A stretch of DNA of 59,032 bases from CAZDDI01 sp964504195 (GTDB lineage Bacteria > Chloroflexota > Anaerolineae > B4-G1 > SLSP01), in the NCBI GenBank assembly GCA_964504195.1, contig CAZDDI010000022.1:1-59032 (forward strand), given 5' to 3'. Of the stretch, positions 1 to 8,340 are shown one piece after another. The notes below the pieces were generated by a model. The model ran no database searches and was not told the origin of the DNA. It worked only from the letters and a program-made list of their open reading frames with translations. Within the stretch, counting starts at the first letter, position 1. Each line of letters opens with the position of its first letter. Position numbers and translations under genes: made by a program.

Positions 1-53
1 TAAGGGGGATTTTACCATGTGCCGTGTTTTTAATCTAGATGTACGGTAGAAAA

Positions 54-1268
54 TTACGTTTTACGTTTGATGTCCGCCTGTTTCACCAATGTCCCATAAA
101 CTTCTTCCACTGCTCGCGCGAGCTGCGCCCATCCGAACCGCGCGCGCACATCGGCGGCGGCGCGCGCGCTCATTGCCGCCCGGCGATCTGCATCGCCCAG
201 CAGCGAGAGCAGCGCCCACACCAGCCCCGGCTCGTCATGCGGCGGCATTACCAGCCCCGTTTCGCCGGAAACAATCATATCGCTGATCTGGCCCACTGCT
301 TCGCCCACCACCGGCACACCTGCTGCCAGCAGGTCGAGCAATTTTACCGGGCATTTGGTGCGGTTGACCAGAGTATCGTTGAAGGGATAGAGCGCCACAT
401 CCACCTGCGCGAAGTGGTCGGGCAGCGTTTCGGGAGCGACCCACCCGGCGTAGACCAGATCGGCCTCCGCGTCCGGCTCGCGCGCGATGCGCCATCCGGC
501 ATCCCGCGCCAATGCCATCAGTTCGAGCTCCTCGCCAGCAAAGCCCTGGCCCACCACCCACACCCGCGCCTCCGGGAGTGCGTCGCGCACCTGCCACAAT
601 ACCCCCCACAGCCGCTCCAGATCGAACTCGAAGAAGCGCGTGTAGAGTAGCAGGGTGGGGCGGCGATGCGGGGCCGGCTTCACCGGCAATCCGGCCCAAG
701 CCACGCCATTGGGCAGATAGACTACCCGGCGCGGCGGTACACCCAGACTCCACACCAGCGTCTCCAGCGCCCTGCTGGCGACCGTTACGGCACTCGCGTG
801 GGTCAAGCCCCAGCGCTCCTGCCAGGTAAAAAAACGCTTGAGCAACGGCGGATAGGGGGATAGATCGTTCCAGCCGCCCGGCCCTTCCCAATCATCCGTA
901 TCCACCACTATCGGCAGTCGCCGCCGGAGCGCGCGCAGCAGCCAGTGCGTGAGTCCCGCATACGCCTTCGGCTTGAAGACATGGACGATGTCCGGTTGTA
1001 ACGCGAGTGTCCGGCGCGTGAGGGCCATCGTCAACCACAGGTGGAACCAGCCGGGGATGCCGCGTGGCAGCGACATATTTTCCACATACACGCCGTCGGA
1101 TTCCCACACCTTCCCGGCGTCTTCGGGATTCTGCCAGGGCGGCAGTAACAGCGTGACCGTGTGTCCCCGTGCCGCCAATGCCCGCGCCAACGGCAAGGCG
1201 CGGACGCTCATTGTGCCGCGCGGGCGCATTCCAAATGGTCCAACAAATACTACGTGCATATTACTCAT
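54..1268 (-). CDS. GT4-like glycosyltransferase
   Basis: 404-residue protein with the two-domain GT-B layout. The N-terminal Rossmann half begins MHVVFVGPFGMRPRGTMS, followed by a region typical of activated-sugar glycosyltransferases of family GT4. The C-terminal donor-binding half holds VDVALYPFNDTLVNRTKCP followed by KLLDLLAAGVPVV, the position of the usual E-x7-E motif. The first Glu is not obvious there. No signal peptide is visible, so it is probably cytoplasmic and membrane-peripheral. The acceptor is unknown; a polysaccharide or glycolipid role is inferred. The start at 1268 overlaps the 3' end of rnhB by 8 bp (ATGAGTAA), suggesting translational coupling; an alternative ATG lies at 1259. 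The gene ends near the window edge, and positions 1-53 carry nothing recognisable. Confidence 0.8.
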   Translation of the reverse strand: MSNMHVVFVGPFGMRPRGTMSVRALPLARALAARGHTVTLLLPPWQNPEDAGKVWESDGVYVENMSLPRGIPGWFHLWLTMALTRRTLALQPDIVHVFKPKAYAGLTHWLLRALRRRLPIVVDTDDWEGPGGWNDLSPYPPLLKRFFTWQERWGLTHASAVTVASRALETLVWSLGVPPRRVVYLPNGVAWAGLPVKPAPHRRPTLLLYTRFFEFDLERLWGVLWQVRDALPEARVWVVGQGFAGEELELMALARDAGWRIAREPDAEADLVYAGWVAPETLPDHFAQVDVALYPFNDTLVNRTKCPVKLLDLLAAGVPVVGEAVGQISDMIVSGETGLVMPPHDEPGLVWALLSLLGDADRRAAMSARAAADVRARFGWAQLARAVEEVYGTLVKQADIKRKT

Positions 1269-1950
1269 CCACCCGTCTGTTCGCTTTTTCGCCTTCCCGC
1301 TTTTTCTCTCTGTCGCTCTCTCGTTTCACCGGCGCAAAGGTGAAGCGATGCAGCCTGCAAGGGCCAATCTCAGCCAATGCCGTCGCGTGCTGTTGCGTGC
1401 CGTAGCCCTTGTGCTGCGCCAGCCCGTAGCCGGGGAACTCCACCTCGGCGACGGTTGTTATCCAGCGGTCGCGGCTCACTTTGGCGATGATGCCCGCAGC
1501 GGCTACCGAGAGCGAGCGTGCGTCGGCGTAGGGAAAGGCCGTTTGCGGTAGCGCGATCTCTGGCAGGCGCAGCGCATCAATGATGAGCGCCTGTGGCGCA
1601 GGCGTGAGCGATTCAAGCGCGCGCCGCATCGCCAGGCGCGTCGCTGGAACAATACCCAGCGCATCAATCTCCGCCGCCTCAGCGCGCCCTACGCCCACCG
1701 CCAATGCTACTTCGTGGATAAGCGCCCATTGCGCCTCGCGCTGCCGGGCGGAGAGCTGTTTGGAGTCGCGCACACCGGACAGCGCCGCCGGTGGCACTGC
1801 AACGAGCGGTAAGATGACCGCTGCCGCAAAGACTGGCCCGGCCCAGCAACCGCGCCCGGCCTCATCCACCCCGGCAACGTGACGTAAGCCTCGCACCCAA
1901 AACTCGCTTTCGGCTTCCAGATCAGGTTGTATTCGCACTTGTTTGCCCAT
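1261..1950 (-). CDS. rnhB: Ribonuclease HII
   Basis: Endonuclease that cleaves the RNA strand of RNA-DNA hybrids and single ribonucleotides in DNA. The family signature GVDEAGRG lies about 28 residues from the chosen start. The second acidic residue is in RDSKQLS and the late signature is AAGIIAKVSRDRW. Length (229 residues) fits the family. The frame stays open to a GTG at 2013, but that extension (MKSNGQKRRFAIARKRG) is basic, unlike the family and abuts a repeat element, so the ATG at 1950 is preferred. The C-terminal tail (KRESDREKKREGEKANRRVDE region) is encoded by a low-complexity stretch resembling the period-7 repeats found elsewhere, and probably lies outside the catalytic core. Confidence 0.93.
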   Translation of the reverse strand: MGKQVRIQPDLEAESEFWVRGLRHVAGVDEAGRGCWAGPVFAAAVILPLVAVPPAALSGVRDSKQLSARQREAQWALIHEVALAVGVGRAEAAEIDALGIVPATRLAMRRALESLTPAPQALIIDALRLPEIALPQTAFPYADARSLSVAAAGIIAKVSRDRWITTVAEVEFPGYGLAQHKGYGTQQHATALAEIGPCRLHRFTFAPVKRESDREKKREGEKANRRVDE

Positions 1951-2016
1951 AATGCCTATTGTGCCACGCTTTCGCGCGATTGCAAAACGCCGTTTTTGAC
2001 CATTGGATTTCACATC

Positions 2017-2147
2017 AATGTCATTAAGTTAAGACCTGGCAGGTTTTGCACAAATTGGGTGGGGCAGTATTTTGCCGGTGAATAACGACGTTTTGCAGGC
2101 TTAAGGCCTGGAAACCTGCCAGGTCTATGCCCTAAACTAATGACATT
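2017..2147. repeat. R1 MITE-like element, copy 1
   Basis: About 131 bp with terminal inverted repeats: the left end reads AATGTCATTAAGTTAAGACC and the right end, on the other strand, AATGTCATTAGTTTAGGGCA. Both continue into an ACCTGGCAGGTTT motif. The same element occurs in the opposite orientation at 19186-19313. It has no coding capacity and fills the gap between divergent rnhB and tupB. Confidence 0.8.
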
Positions 2148-2173
2148 GCGCTGTACTCTTATGCGTTTCACGT

Positions 2174-2201
2174 TTGACAAACCCTCTACGTTAAATATAA
2201 T
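2174..2201 (+). promoter_or_regulatory. Promoter of the tup operon
   Basis: TTGACA at 2174-2179 and TATAAT at 2196-2201 are separated by 16 bp, a near-perfect sigma-70 promoter. The expected start of transcription is near 2208, giving a leader of about 27 nt before the TTG start of tupB. Confidence 0.8.
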
Positions 2202-2234
2202 TGCACCCATGCAAGTATACACAAGTGAGGAGTC

Positions 2235-2948
2235 TTGAATCTCATCATTCGTGGCCTCATGGAGGCCCTACGTCTCATTTTTTCCTTCGACCCAGCCCTG
2301 GCGGAAATCGTTAGCCTCTCGCTGTACGTCACTGGCGTAGCGCTGCTCTTCAGCGCCCTTATCGGTATCCCCCTGGGCGTGTTGCTCGGCTTGACCCGTT
2401 TCCCCGGTAGGCGATTGCTCATGGCCCTGGTCTATACCGGCATGGGCTTTCCGCCGGTGGTCATCGGCCTGTTCGTGTACCTGCTGCTCTCGCGCAGTGG
2501 GCCGCTGGGGCAACTGGATTGGAGCTGGCTGCCGCGTCTTTTTACCCCCTCCGCCATGATCCTCGCGCAAACCATCATCGCCTTTCCCGTCGTCGCCGGA
2601 TTCACGATGGTGGCCGTGATGAGCATAGACCCCGCACTGCGCCAGCAAATCAGCGCGCTCGGCGCCACCCCCTGGCAGGCCGCCGCGACCATCCTCAGCG
2701 AGGCGCGCATGGGCCTGATCGTCTCGCTCATTGCCGGATTCGGCAGCATCATCTCGGAGGTCGGTGCAGTGATGCTCGTCGGTGGCAACATCGAACACCG
2801 CACGCGCGTCTTGACCACCGCCATCGTGCTGGAGACGCGCAAGGGCGCGTTCGATCTCGCCATTGCGCTCGGCATCATCCTACTGGGGCTAGCGTTCCTC
2901 GCCAACCTGGCGATGCTGCGCTTGCAAGGCAAAACGGTGGACGCATGA
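2235..2948 (+). CDS. tupB: Tungstate ABC transporter permease
   Basis: 237-residue integral membrane protein with about five or six hydrophobic helices and the binding-protein-dependent permease pattern. The cytoplasmic EAA-type loop, contacting the ATPase, is ALGATPWQAAATILSEARMG. Closest to TupB of the molybdate/tungstate/sulfate permease family. The start is TTG at 2235, supported by GAGG about five bases upstream and by the promoter at 2174-2201; an ATG at 2259 is an alternative. The stop overlaps the ATPase start (ATGA). The assignment to tungstate rests mainly on the TupA-like binding protein encoded downstream. Confidence 0.87.
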   Translation: MNLIIRGLMEALRLIFSFDPALAEIVSLSLYVTGVALLFSALIGIPLGVLLGLTRFPGRRLLMALVYTGMGFPPVVIGLFVYLLLSRSGPLGQLDWSWLPRLFTPSAMILAQTIIAFPVVAGFTMVAVMSIDPALRQQISALGATPWQAAATILSEARMGLIVSLIAGFGSIISEVGAVMLVGGNIEHRTRVLTTAIVLETRKGAFDLAIALGIILLGLAFLANLAMLRLQGKTVDA

Positions 2949-3676
2949 CCGCGCCGCTTTACCATCTGGGAAACCTCACGCGCGTCTACGGCGTGCGCTG
3001 TGTGTTGGAAGTGGACGCGCTCGATATTTACCCCGGCGAGGTAGTAGCCATTGTTGGGCCGAGCGGCGCGGGCAAGAGCACGCTGCTCCGGTTGTTGAAT
3101 TTTCTCGAACCGCCCACCAGCGGGACGCTGCGCTTTTGCGAGCAAGAGTTTGGCCCGCAGGATACGCCGCCGCTGGATCTGCGCCGCCGGGTGACAACCG
3201 TCTTCCAGCGGCCGCAGCTGCTCAATCGCAGCGTGTATGCCAACGTGCGCTATGGGCTGCAATTGCGCGGCGAGCGGAATGGCCGTGCACAAATCGAAAC
3301 TATGTTGCGCGAAGTGGGGTTGGAAGCGCTGGCGGAGCAGCCTGCGCGCACACTCTCCGGCGGCGAAGCGCAACGGGTGGCCCTGGCCCGCGCCATGGCG
3401 CTCCAGCCGGATGTGCTGCTGCTCGACGAACCCACCGCCAACCTCGATCCCTGCAATGTGGGCTTGATCGAAGCCAGCGTGCAACGCCTCAACCATACCC
3501 ACCACACCACCCTGGTGCTGGTGACGCACAACCTGTTCCAGGCGCGCCGCCTGGCGCAGCGCGTGGTTTTGTTGCTAGAGGGGCGCGTAATCGAAGCCGC
3601 CGATACGGAGACGTTCTTCACTGCGCCCCGTGACCCGCGCGCGGCAGCCTTCGTGCGCGGTGAGATGATTTACTAA
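2945..3676 (+). CDS. tupC: Tungstate ABC transporter ATP-binding protein
   Basis: 243-residue ABC ATPase powering tungstate import with TupB. Walker A is GPSGAGKST, the Q-loop is TVFQRPQLL, the signature is LSGGEAQRVALARAMA, Walker B with D-loop is VLLLDEPTANLD, and the switch His is in VLVTHN. It starts at 2945, sharing ATGA with the end of tupB, which points to translational coupling. The frame is open upstream through tupB; that extension is spurious. No C-terminal regulatory molybdate-binding domain is present. Confidence 0.9.
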   Translation: MTAPLYHLGNLTRVYGVRCVLEVDALDIYPGEVVAIVGPSGAGKSTLLRLLNFLEPPTSGTLRFCEQEFGPQDTPPLDLRRRVTTVFQRPQLLNRSVYANVRYGLQLRGERNGRAQIETMLREVGLEALAEQPARTLSGGEAQRVALARAMALQPDVLLLDEPTANLDPCNVGLIEASVQRLNHTHHTTLVLVTHNLFQARRLAQRVVLLLEGRVIEAADTETFFTAPRDPRAAAFVRGEMIY

Positions 3677-3679
3677 AAC

Positions 3680-3777
3680 GTAATGCGTAATGCGTAAATA
3701 ATTTCATTAGAATTATCATTCGCCATTCGCCATTCGCCATTCGCCATTCGCCATTCGCCATTCGCCATTCGAGATTC
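3680..3777. repeat. Period-7 tandem repeats between tupC and tupA
   Basis: About three units of TAATGCG at 3680-3700, followed by about eight near-perfect units of CATTCGC at 3717-3773. The array separates tupC from tupA and may decouple tupA expression from the upstream genes. See the heptad-repeat finding. Confidence 0.85.
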
Positions 3778-3805
3778 GTACATTTTTTAGGAGGTTTTGA
3801 TTTCC

Positions 3806-4660
3806 ATGAAGAAGCTACGATGGTTGGTTTTGTCCCTGGTGTTGGTCAGTGTGCTGCTGAGTGGATGTGGCGCTCCGGCGACACCCGCCGAACCGCAGAA
3901 GCTGTTGCTGGCGACCACCACCAGCACGCAGGACTCTGGTCTGCTCGATGTCATCTTGCCGATTTTCGAGGCCGAGCACAATGTCACGGTGGAGGTGGTC
4001 GCCGTTGGCACAGGGCAGGCGCTCCAACTGGGCCGGGACGGCAACGCGGATGTGTTGCTCGTTCACGCCCGCGCCAGCGAGGATCAGTTCATGTCCGATG
4101 GGCACGGTATCCGCCGCGAGGATGTGATGTACAACGATTTTGTCATCCTCGGCCCGGCGAGTGACCCCGCTGGTATTCGTGGCACCAACAATGCGGCCGC
4201 TGCGTTGCAAGCCATCTCTGCTGCCGGCGCGACCTTCATCTCACGCGGCGACGAATCCGGCACGCACAGCAAGGAAAAGTCCCTATGGCAGGCCGCCGGC
4301 ATCACGCCCGAAGGCGCGTGGTACGTGTCCGCCGGGCAAGGCATGGGCGCAGTGTTGACGATGGCTGACGAGCAACAGGCTTACACGCTCAGCGATCGGG
4401 CCACCTACCTGGCGCGCACGCTCACCGGGCTAAATCTAGTCATCATCGTTGAAGGCGACACGCGCTTGTTCAATCCTTACGGCGTCATCGCGGTCAACCC
4501 GGACAAGAGTACACACATCAACAACGCCACCGCCAACCTGTTCATGGATTGGTTAGTCTCGCTGCCTGCACAGGAAGCGATCGTCCAATTTGGCGTGGAA
4601 GAGTTCGGCGCACCGCTCTTCACCCCCGACTCCGCCGCCTGGCGCGCAGCGCAGCCTTGA
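3806..4660 (+). CDS. tupA: Tungstate-binding lipoprotein
   Basis: 284-residue extracytoplasmic substrate-binding lipoprotein. A signal peptide ends in lipobox LLSGC (Cys21), followed by a short Thr/Pro linker. The mature protein opens LLLATTTSTQDSGLLDVI, the hallmark of TupA-type anion-binding proteins. Later motifs are VLLVHARASE, FISRGDESGTHSKE and WYVSAGQGMG, which supply oxyanion-binding residues in this family. The ATG at 3806 is chosen because AGGAGG at 3789-3794 is correctly spaced for it; the in-frame TTG at 3797 is too close. A tungstate transporter implies tungsten enzymes such as aldehyde oxidoreductases or formate dehydrogenases elsewhere in the genome. Confidence 0.9.
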   Translation: MKKLRWLVLSLVLVSVLLSGCGAPATPAEPQKLLLATTTSTQDSGLLDVILPIFEAEHNVTVEVVAVGTGQALQLGRDGNADVLLVHARASEDQFMSDGHGIRREDVMYNDFVILGPASDPAGIRGTNNAAAALQAISAAGATFISRGDESGTHSKEKSLWQAAGITPEGAWYVSAGQGMGAVLTMADEQQAYTLSDRATYLARTLTGLNLVIIVEGDTRLFNPYGVIAVNPDKSTHINNATANLFMDWLVSLPAQEAIVQFGVEEFGAPLFTPDSAAWRAAQP

Positions 4661-4664
4661 TTGA

Positions 4665-4731
4665 AACGTGAAACGTGATGCGTGAGCAAATCTCTGATTA
4701 CGTTTCACGCATCACGTTTCACGCATCACGC
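4665..4731. repeat. Inverted heptad repeat hairpin between convergent genes
   Basis: An array of CGTGAAA/CGTGATG units is followed by its inverse (TTTCACG, CATCACG), forming a long stem of roughly 20 bp around a short loop. It sits exactly between tupA (+) and the 4733-6187 gene (-), so it could act as a bidirectional terminator. Confidence 0.8.
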
Positions 4732-4732
4732 C

Positions 4733-6187
4733 TCACCGCAACAGCGCGTTGAACTCCTCTGCCGCATCCACCAGCCGTCCCGGCTTGCGCGTGAGGCTGA
4801 ACCAGTCCCACTGTTCGCTGTGCGGGAAATCATCCATGAACCAACAGAGCGCCTGTATCTGGGGTTCGGCGTCCACTTCAGCCAACGCTATCGTAAGCCA
4901 GCCGCGGGGATAGTTTTGCGCGGGCGGGATGTCCGCTTCCCGGTCGTAGGTGTTGGTCGAAATGATGTAGACCGGCAACCCGCGTGTGCTCGGCGCGCTG
5001 TTGATGATGTCGAGCCACTCGCGGTAGATGCGGAAGCCTGCTTGCGCGCCGCCCCACGCCGCGCGCGGCAAAGCGTAGCGCGGCTCTTCGGCGCGCGGGC
5101 GCCCCTGCATTTCGGGCGCATCGGGTCGCCCCGGCGCTTGTATATCGAAGCCATCCGGCGCACAGAGCGGAATCCCGGCGGCGGCTTTCGCCTGCGCCCC
5201 CGCATCCAACCGCGCAACCAGCGTGTGCATGTAGTTGAGCCACGGCGCATCTATCGTGTAGCGCTCCGCGCCGTTCCCATCCGTGTTCCACGGGCGCACT
5301 GGCCCTACGATGACCCGCAGATTAGGATTGACCGCCCGCACCCGCTGCACCACATTGTCGTCGCGGGCGGCATCCTCATCGTACCCGTTGAAAAGACGAG
5401 CGTACCACTCCGGCGTCGCCGGGCGGCTCCCGGCCAGCGAGTTAGCTTCCGCTGTGTTGAAATCGCTGCCAATGACCAGTCCGTACACATCGCGCAGCCG
5501 CGCATCACGGGCCAACCGCTCCACAAACAGTAGATACTCCGCGAGTGCCAGATAGTCCCCCTCTGGCGGCAGGCTTTGCTGCTGGGCGTACTCCACACGG
5601 ATCAGCACGCGCAAGCCCTGCGCGTGCTGTGCAGCCACCCGCGTCGCCAAATCGTCCACGCCCCAATACATATCTTCGACCTGGCTGGCATAGGCGATCT
5701 CCACAGCCCAGCCGGAGCGCCCGCGCCAATCGCGCTCCGGGTTGGGGAAGACCATGCACAGTTTGGTGGGGATTGTGGTGGGCGGCGCGACGCGCTCCGG
5801 TTGCCGCCCGACAGCGATGCGGCCCCGCTCGATGCAGCCGGTGTGGCAATCGTGGTAGAAGACCAGCGCGTAGCCCGGTTGCGCCGGGGCTGTGAACGTC
5901 CAATCCCAGCGCCATACACCGCCGGGCAGTTGCGACCAGCCCGCAGAAGACGCCGCCTCACCAGCCACCGTGAGCGTCACAAATGTCCAGGGCTGGGTAT
6001 CGGTGACACTGACCTTGACCAGCTCGCCGGGTCGCGGAATGAGCGGGTCGAGCTGGAAACGCGGCCCGGGTAGTGTTCCTTCATCGCCGGGCAGCACGAT
6101 GATTTGCCCGGAAATCGGCAGCAGCCAGTATCCGGCCAGCAACGCCAGCATCAGCAATCCCCAGCGCCAGGTGCGTAACTTCGTCAA
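4733..6187 (-). CDS. Exported or membrane-anchored protein, possible TIM-barrel hydrolase fold
   Basis: Not recognised. A hydrophobic segment near the N-terminus (LLMLALLAGYWLLPI) suggests membrane anchoring or export. A short beta-rich region follows (FVTLTVAGEAASSAGW...), then a long domain with alternating helix/strand character. Motifs such as VYGLVIGSDFNTAEAN, NPNLRVIVGPVRPWN, VYIISTNTYDRE and QALCWFMDDFP recall glycoside-hydrolase-like barrels, but no catalytic pair can be assigned. The start is uncertain. The frame extends to a TTG at 6244, but codons there cover a palindrome (CGCGAAGCG..CGCTTCGCG) resembling intergenic repeats, so the TTG at 6187 is preferred; ATG at 6151 is a third option. 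Confidence 0.6.
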   Translation of the reverse strand: MTKLRTWRWGLLMLALLAGYWLLPISGQIIVLPGDEGTLPGPRFQLDPLIPRPGELVKVSVTDTQPWTFVTLTVAGEAASSAGWSQLPGGVWRWDWTFTAPAQPGYALVFYHDCHTGCIERGRIAVGRQPERVAPPTTIPTKLCMVFPNPERDWRGRSGWAVEIAYASQVEDMYWGVDDLATRVAAQHAQGLRVLIRVEYAQQQSLPPEGDYLALAEYLLFVERLARDARLRDVYGLVIGSDFNTAEANSLAGSRPATPEWYARLFNGYDEDAARDDNVVQRVRAVNPNLRVIVGPVRPWNTDGNGAERYTIDAPWLNYMHTLVARLDAGAQAKAAAGIPLCAPDGFDIQAPGRPDAPEMQGRPRAEEPRYALPRAAWGGAQAGFRIYREWLDIINSAPSTRGLPVYIISTNTYDREADIPPAQNYPRGWLTIALAEVDAEPQIQALCWFMDDFPHSEQWDWFSLTRKPGRLVDAAEEFNALLR

Positions 6188-6280
6188 ATCTTCTACCTTG
6201 GAGCAGGATGTACCGCGAAGCGTCCGCTTCGCGCGCGAACCCAACGGTTCGTGTTACATAACTGTGAAAACAATCACGTT

Positions 6281-7357
6281 TCACGTTGGTAATACGAAGC
6301 GCGCACAGGTCCCGGTTTCGCCCTCGGTGCGGCTTTCGAGCTCCAGCGCGCTGTCATGGCGACGCAGGATCTCCGTCACCAGCGCCAGCCCCAGCCCGCT
6401 GCCCGGCGTGGATGCGGGCGCGGCGCGGTAGAAGCGCCGTGTGACGTAGGGCAGCTGCTCGGCAGGGATGCCAGGGCCGCTATCGCATACGGCGCAGGCG
6501 ATGCCGTTGGGCACGCGGTGCAGCGATACCACCACGCGGTCGCCGGGCCGGGCATATTTGAGCGCGTTATCCAGCAGGTTGAGGAGCACTTGCCGCAAGC
6601 GGTCATCGTCGCCCGGCACGAGCGGGAGCGGCGCATCGGCTTCTATCGTCGCCTGCATCTGCTGCTCGACCGCGCGCGGCGTCACTTGTAGCACCACCTC
6701 TTCGACCAACGTCAGCACATCGAGCGGGCGCTTGGGGAGCGGCGCGGAAGTCTCCAACCGCCCTAGCTCCAGCATCGCATTGACCAGCCGCGTCATCCGT
6801 TGCGCCTCATCGCGCGCCGCGCCCAGCGATTGGCGGCGCACATCCTCGCCCACATCCGCCAGCCCCAGGATTTCGATGTGCGTGAGCAGCGTGGCAATCG
6901 GGGTGCGCAACTCGTGCGAGAGATCGTTCACCAACGCCCGTGCCGCCTGCTCGGTCTGCTGCTGCGCGGTGATGTCGAACAGCAACACCAGATCGCGGCC
7001 CTCTCCGGCTGTCACCCACCAGCGCGCTGTCCGCCCGGAGGTAAAGGTTACGGTGCGATAGTGTCCACCAGCATCGCGGCGCGCGGCTGCGCGATCTTCA
7101 TCCAGCAGGGGTGTCCAATCAGCAGCCGGAAGCGCCGTTATGCCATCGGGCAGATGCAGTAACCGCCGGGCGTAGCCGTTGCTGTAGCCCAGCGTCGCGC
7201 CTTCGAGCAACACCAGGCCACAGGGCGCGCCTTCCAGCGCGTTCAGCCACACACTGCCGGAACGCCGGCGACGCGCCAGCCACGCGCCCGCGCCCGCCGC
7301 CGCAATCAATAGCACCAGCAGCGCGAAAAGCAAGGGTTTGAGATCGAGAATGAGCAT
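6281..7357 (-). CDS. PAS-like sensor histidine kinase
   Basis: 358 residues. One N-terminal transmembrane helix (LLFALLVLLIAAAGAGAWLA) is followed by a PAS-like region of about residues 35-130. The dimerisation/phosphoacceptor domain has LSHELRTP (His148). The HATPase_c domain has an N-box LLNLLDNALKYA, G1 DSGPGIP and G2 GSGLGLALV. The architecture resembles PhoR-type kinases. No response regulator lies beside it, so the partner must be elsewhere and the signal is unknown. The first roughly 20 codons are repeated at about 8201-8265 as part of a segmental duplication. Confidence 0.88.
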   Translation of the reverse strand: MLILDLKPLLFALLVLLIAAAGAGAWLARRRRSGSVWLNALEGAPCGLVLLEGATLGYSNGYARRLLHLPDGITALPAADWTPLLDEDRAAARRDAGGHYRTVTFTSGRTARWWVTAGEGRDLVLLFDITAQQQTEQAARALVNDLSHELRTPIATLLTHIEILGLADVGEDVRRQSLGAARDEAQRMTRLVNAMLELGRLETSAPLPKRPLDVLTLVEEVVLQVTPRAVEQQMQATIEADAPLPLVPGDDDRLRQVLLNLLDNALKYARPGDRVVVSLHRVPNGIACAVCDSGPGIPAEQLPYVTRRFYRAAPASTPGSGLGLALVTEILRRHDSALELESRTEGETGTCARFVLPT

Positions 7358-7366
7358 AGTTAATCA

Positions 7367-7390
7367 GTAAAATGGTAGACAGTAGACAGT
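7367..7390. repeat. Heptad repeat, GTAGACA-type
   Basis: Three tandem units of GTAGACA/GTAGAAA upstream of the kinase start. A diverged counterpart (GGTAGAA, CGGTAAA units) lies at about 8270-8295 in the duplicated unit. Confidence 0.7.
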
Positions 7391-7432
7391 AGAAAGGGAG
7401 ATAAGATGCCGGATGATTTTTACCTATGGCTG

Positions 7433-7855
7433 CTATTGAACATCTACACTACTGTGCTGCGGTTCTTCGGTAACGATATTTCGAATTCGCTTCCACGATG
7501 TATATAGCCACCCCATAAACAACCCTGTGAATGGCAGAAACCACAAAGCATCAATCAAATTAGATATCCTCGAATCTTTGGGGAATATTACCCAGTCTGC
7601 GAGTAACCATGCAATCATCAGTATAGAACCACTTATATCTATTAACTGAGATGTTTTTCTTTTGAAGGCAAATACTATCTCTATACGGAAGAAATGCAAG
7701 AAGAGAATTAAGGCAACGGCTATGAAGACCATATCAAGCGCTGTAAATCCCCAAGTTTTGAAAAACGCCAGGGATTCAGTGATGGAGATAACCAAAGAGA
7801 AAACCATCAGCACAGAAGTGAAAACTATTGATGTGATTAATCGAGCTTTCTTCAT
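7433..7855 (-). CDS. Small membrane protein, paralogue 1
   Basis: 140-residue protein of unknown function with about four predicted transmembrane helices (IVFTSVLMVFSLVISI, MVFIAVALILFLHFF, a third around ILMIAWLLADWVIF, and FLPFTGLFMGWLYTSW). Conserved features shared with paralogue 2 include ESLAFFKTWGF, LADWVIFPK, SDLIDALW-like and a C-terminal EEPQH..(V/I)D(V/I)Q. The ATG at 7855 follows a GGAGGA ribosome site; the longer frame to 7894 reads through a heptad repeat and is unlikely to be translated. AT content is higher than in neighbouring genes, hinting at acquisition. Confidence 0.65.
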   Translation of the reverse strand: MKKARLITSIVFTSVLMVFSLVISITESLAFFKTWGFTALDMVFIAVALILFLHFFRIEIVFAFKRKTSQLIDISGSILMIAWLLADWVIFPKDSRISNLIDALWFLPFTGLFMGWLYTSWKRIRNIVTEEPQHSSVDVQ

Positions 7856-7880
7856 GCGATTTCCTCCAGATAATGGCTTA

Positions 7881-7911
7881 TCTTCACGTTTCACGCATCA
7901 CGTTTCATATT
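7881..7911. repeat. Heptad repeat, TTTCACG/CATCACG-type
   Basis: Tandem TTTCACG and CATCACG units. The equivalent block in unit B lies at about 9168-9192. Confidence 0.75.
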
Positions 7912-7915
7912 CTAC

Positions 7916-8200
7916 TCAAATCACTTCCGATGGCGGCAAATCTTCCAGGCTCAGGGAGAGCACTTGCGAGACGCCCTCGTCACCCATCGAGACGTCATAG
8001 ATGGTGTCTGAGACTTCCACCGTGCCGCGGTTGTGCGTGATGATGATGAATTGCGTCTGGCGGCCCAGCTCGCGCAGCAGGGCGCGGAAGCGGCCCACGT
8101 TGGCCTCATCGAGCATCGCATCCACCTCATCCAGGATGCAGAACGGCGTGGGGCTGACCCGTAGCACGGCGAAGAGCAGCGCCACAGCGGTCAACGTGCG
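7916..8200 (-). pseudogene. Truncated duplicate of the smc 3' end
   Basis: Encodes a near-identical copy of the last roughly 95 residues of SMC, including Walker B FCILDEVDAMLDEANV and the ending SLEDLPPSEVI. Only scattered changes are present, such as YDVSM for YGVSM. It lacks the Walker A half, coiled coils, hinge and ABC signature, and has no native start, so it cannot be a working SMC. Upstream it runs into a fragment of the kinase 5' end in another frame. It is a relic of a tandem duplication. Confidence 0.85.
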
Positions 8201-8265
8201 CCCGCTGCCGCAATCAGCAGCACCAGCAGCGCGAAGAGCAAGGGTTTGAGATCGAGAATCAACAT
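8201..8265 (-). pseudogene. Truncated duplicate of the kinase 5' end
   Basis: Reads MLILDLKPLLFALLVLLIA, matching the first codons of the sensor kinase at 7357. It then passes out of frame into the smc fragment. It is therefore a remnant marking the duplication junction. Confidence 0.8.
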
Positions 8266-8340
8266 GGTTAGTCGGTAGAACGGTAAACGGTAGCCGGCAG
8301 ATAGGGAGATAAGATGCCGGATGATTTTTACCTGTGGCCG

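Larger units (their letters stand above)
7289..8200. repeat. Segmental duplication, unit A
   Basis: This unit runs from the 5' end of the kinase gene through one small membrane-protein gene to a copy of the last roughly 285 bp of smc. It matches unit B (about 8201-9485) in order and orientation with clear sequence similarity. The junction lies near 8200, where smc-like sequence changes abruptly into kinase-like sequence. Confidence 0.85.

Noticed and set aside
3717..3777. CRISPR-like array
   Set aside because: The repeat unit is seven bases with no unique spacers, so it is a simple tandem repeat.
7916..8194. Separate small SMC-like ATPase gene
   Set aside because: It is a copy of the smc 3' end lacking Walker A and signature motifs, with no ribosome site at its first ATG.
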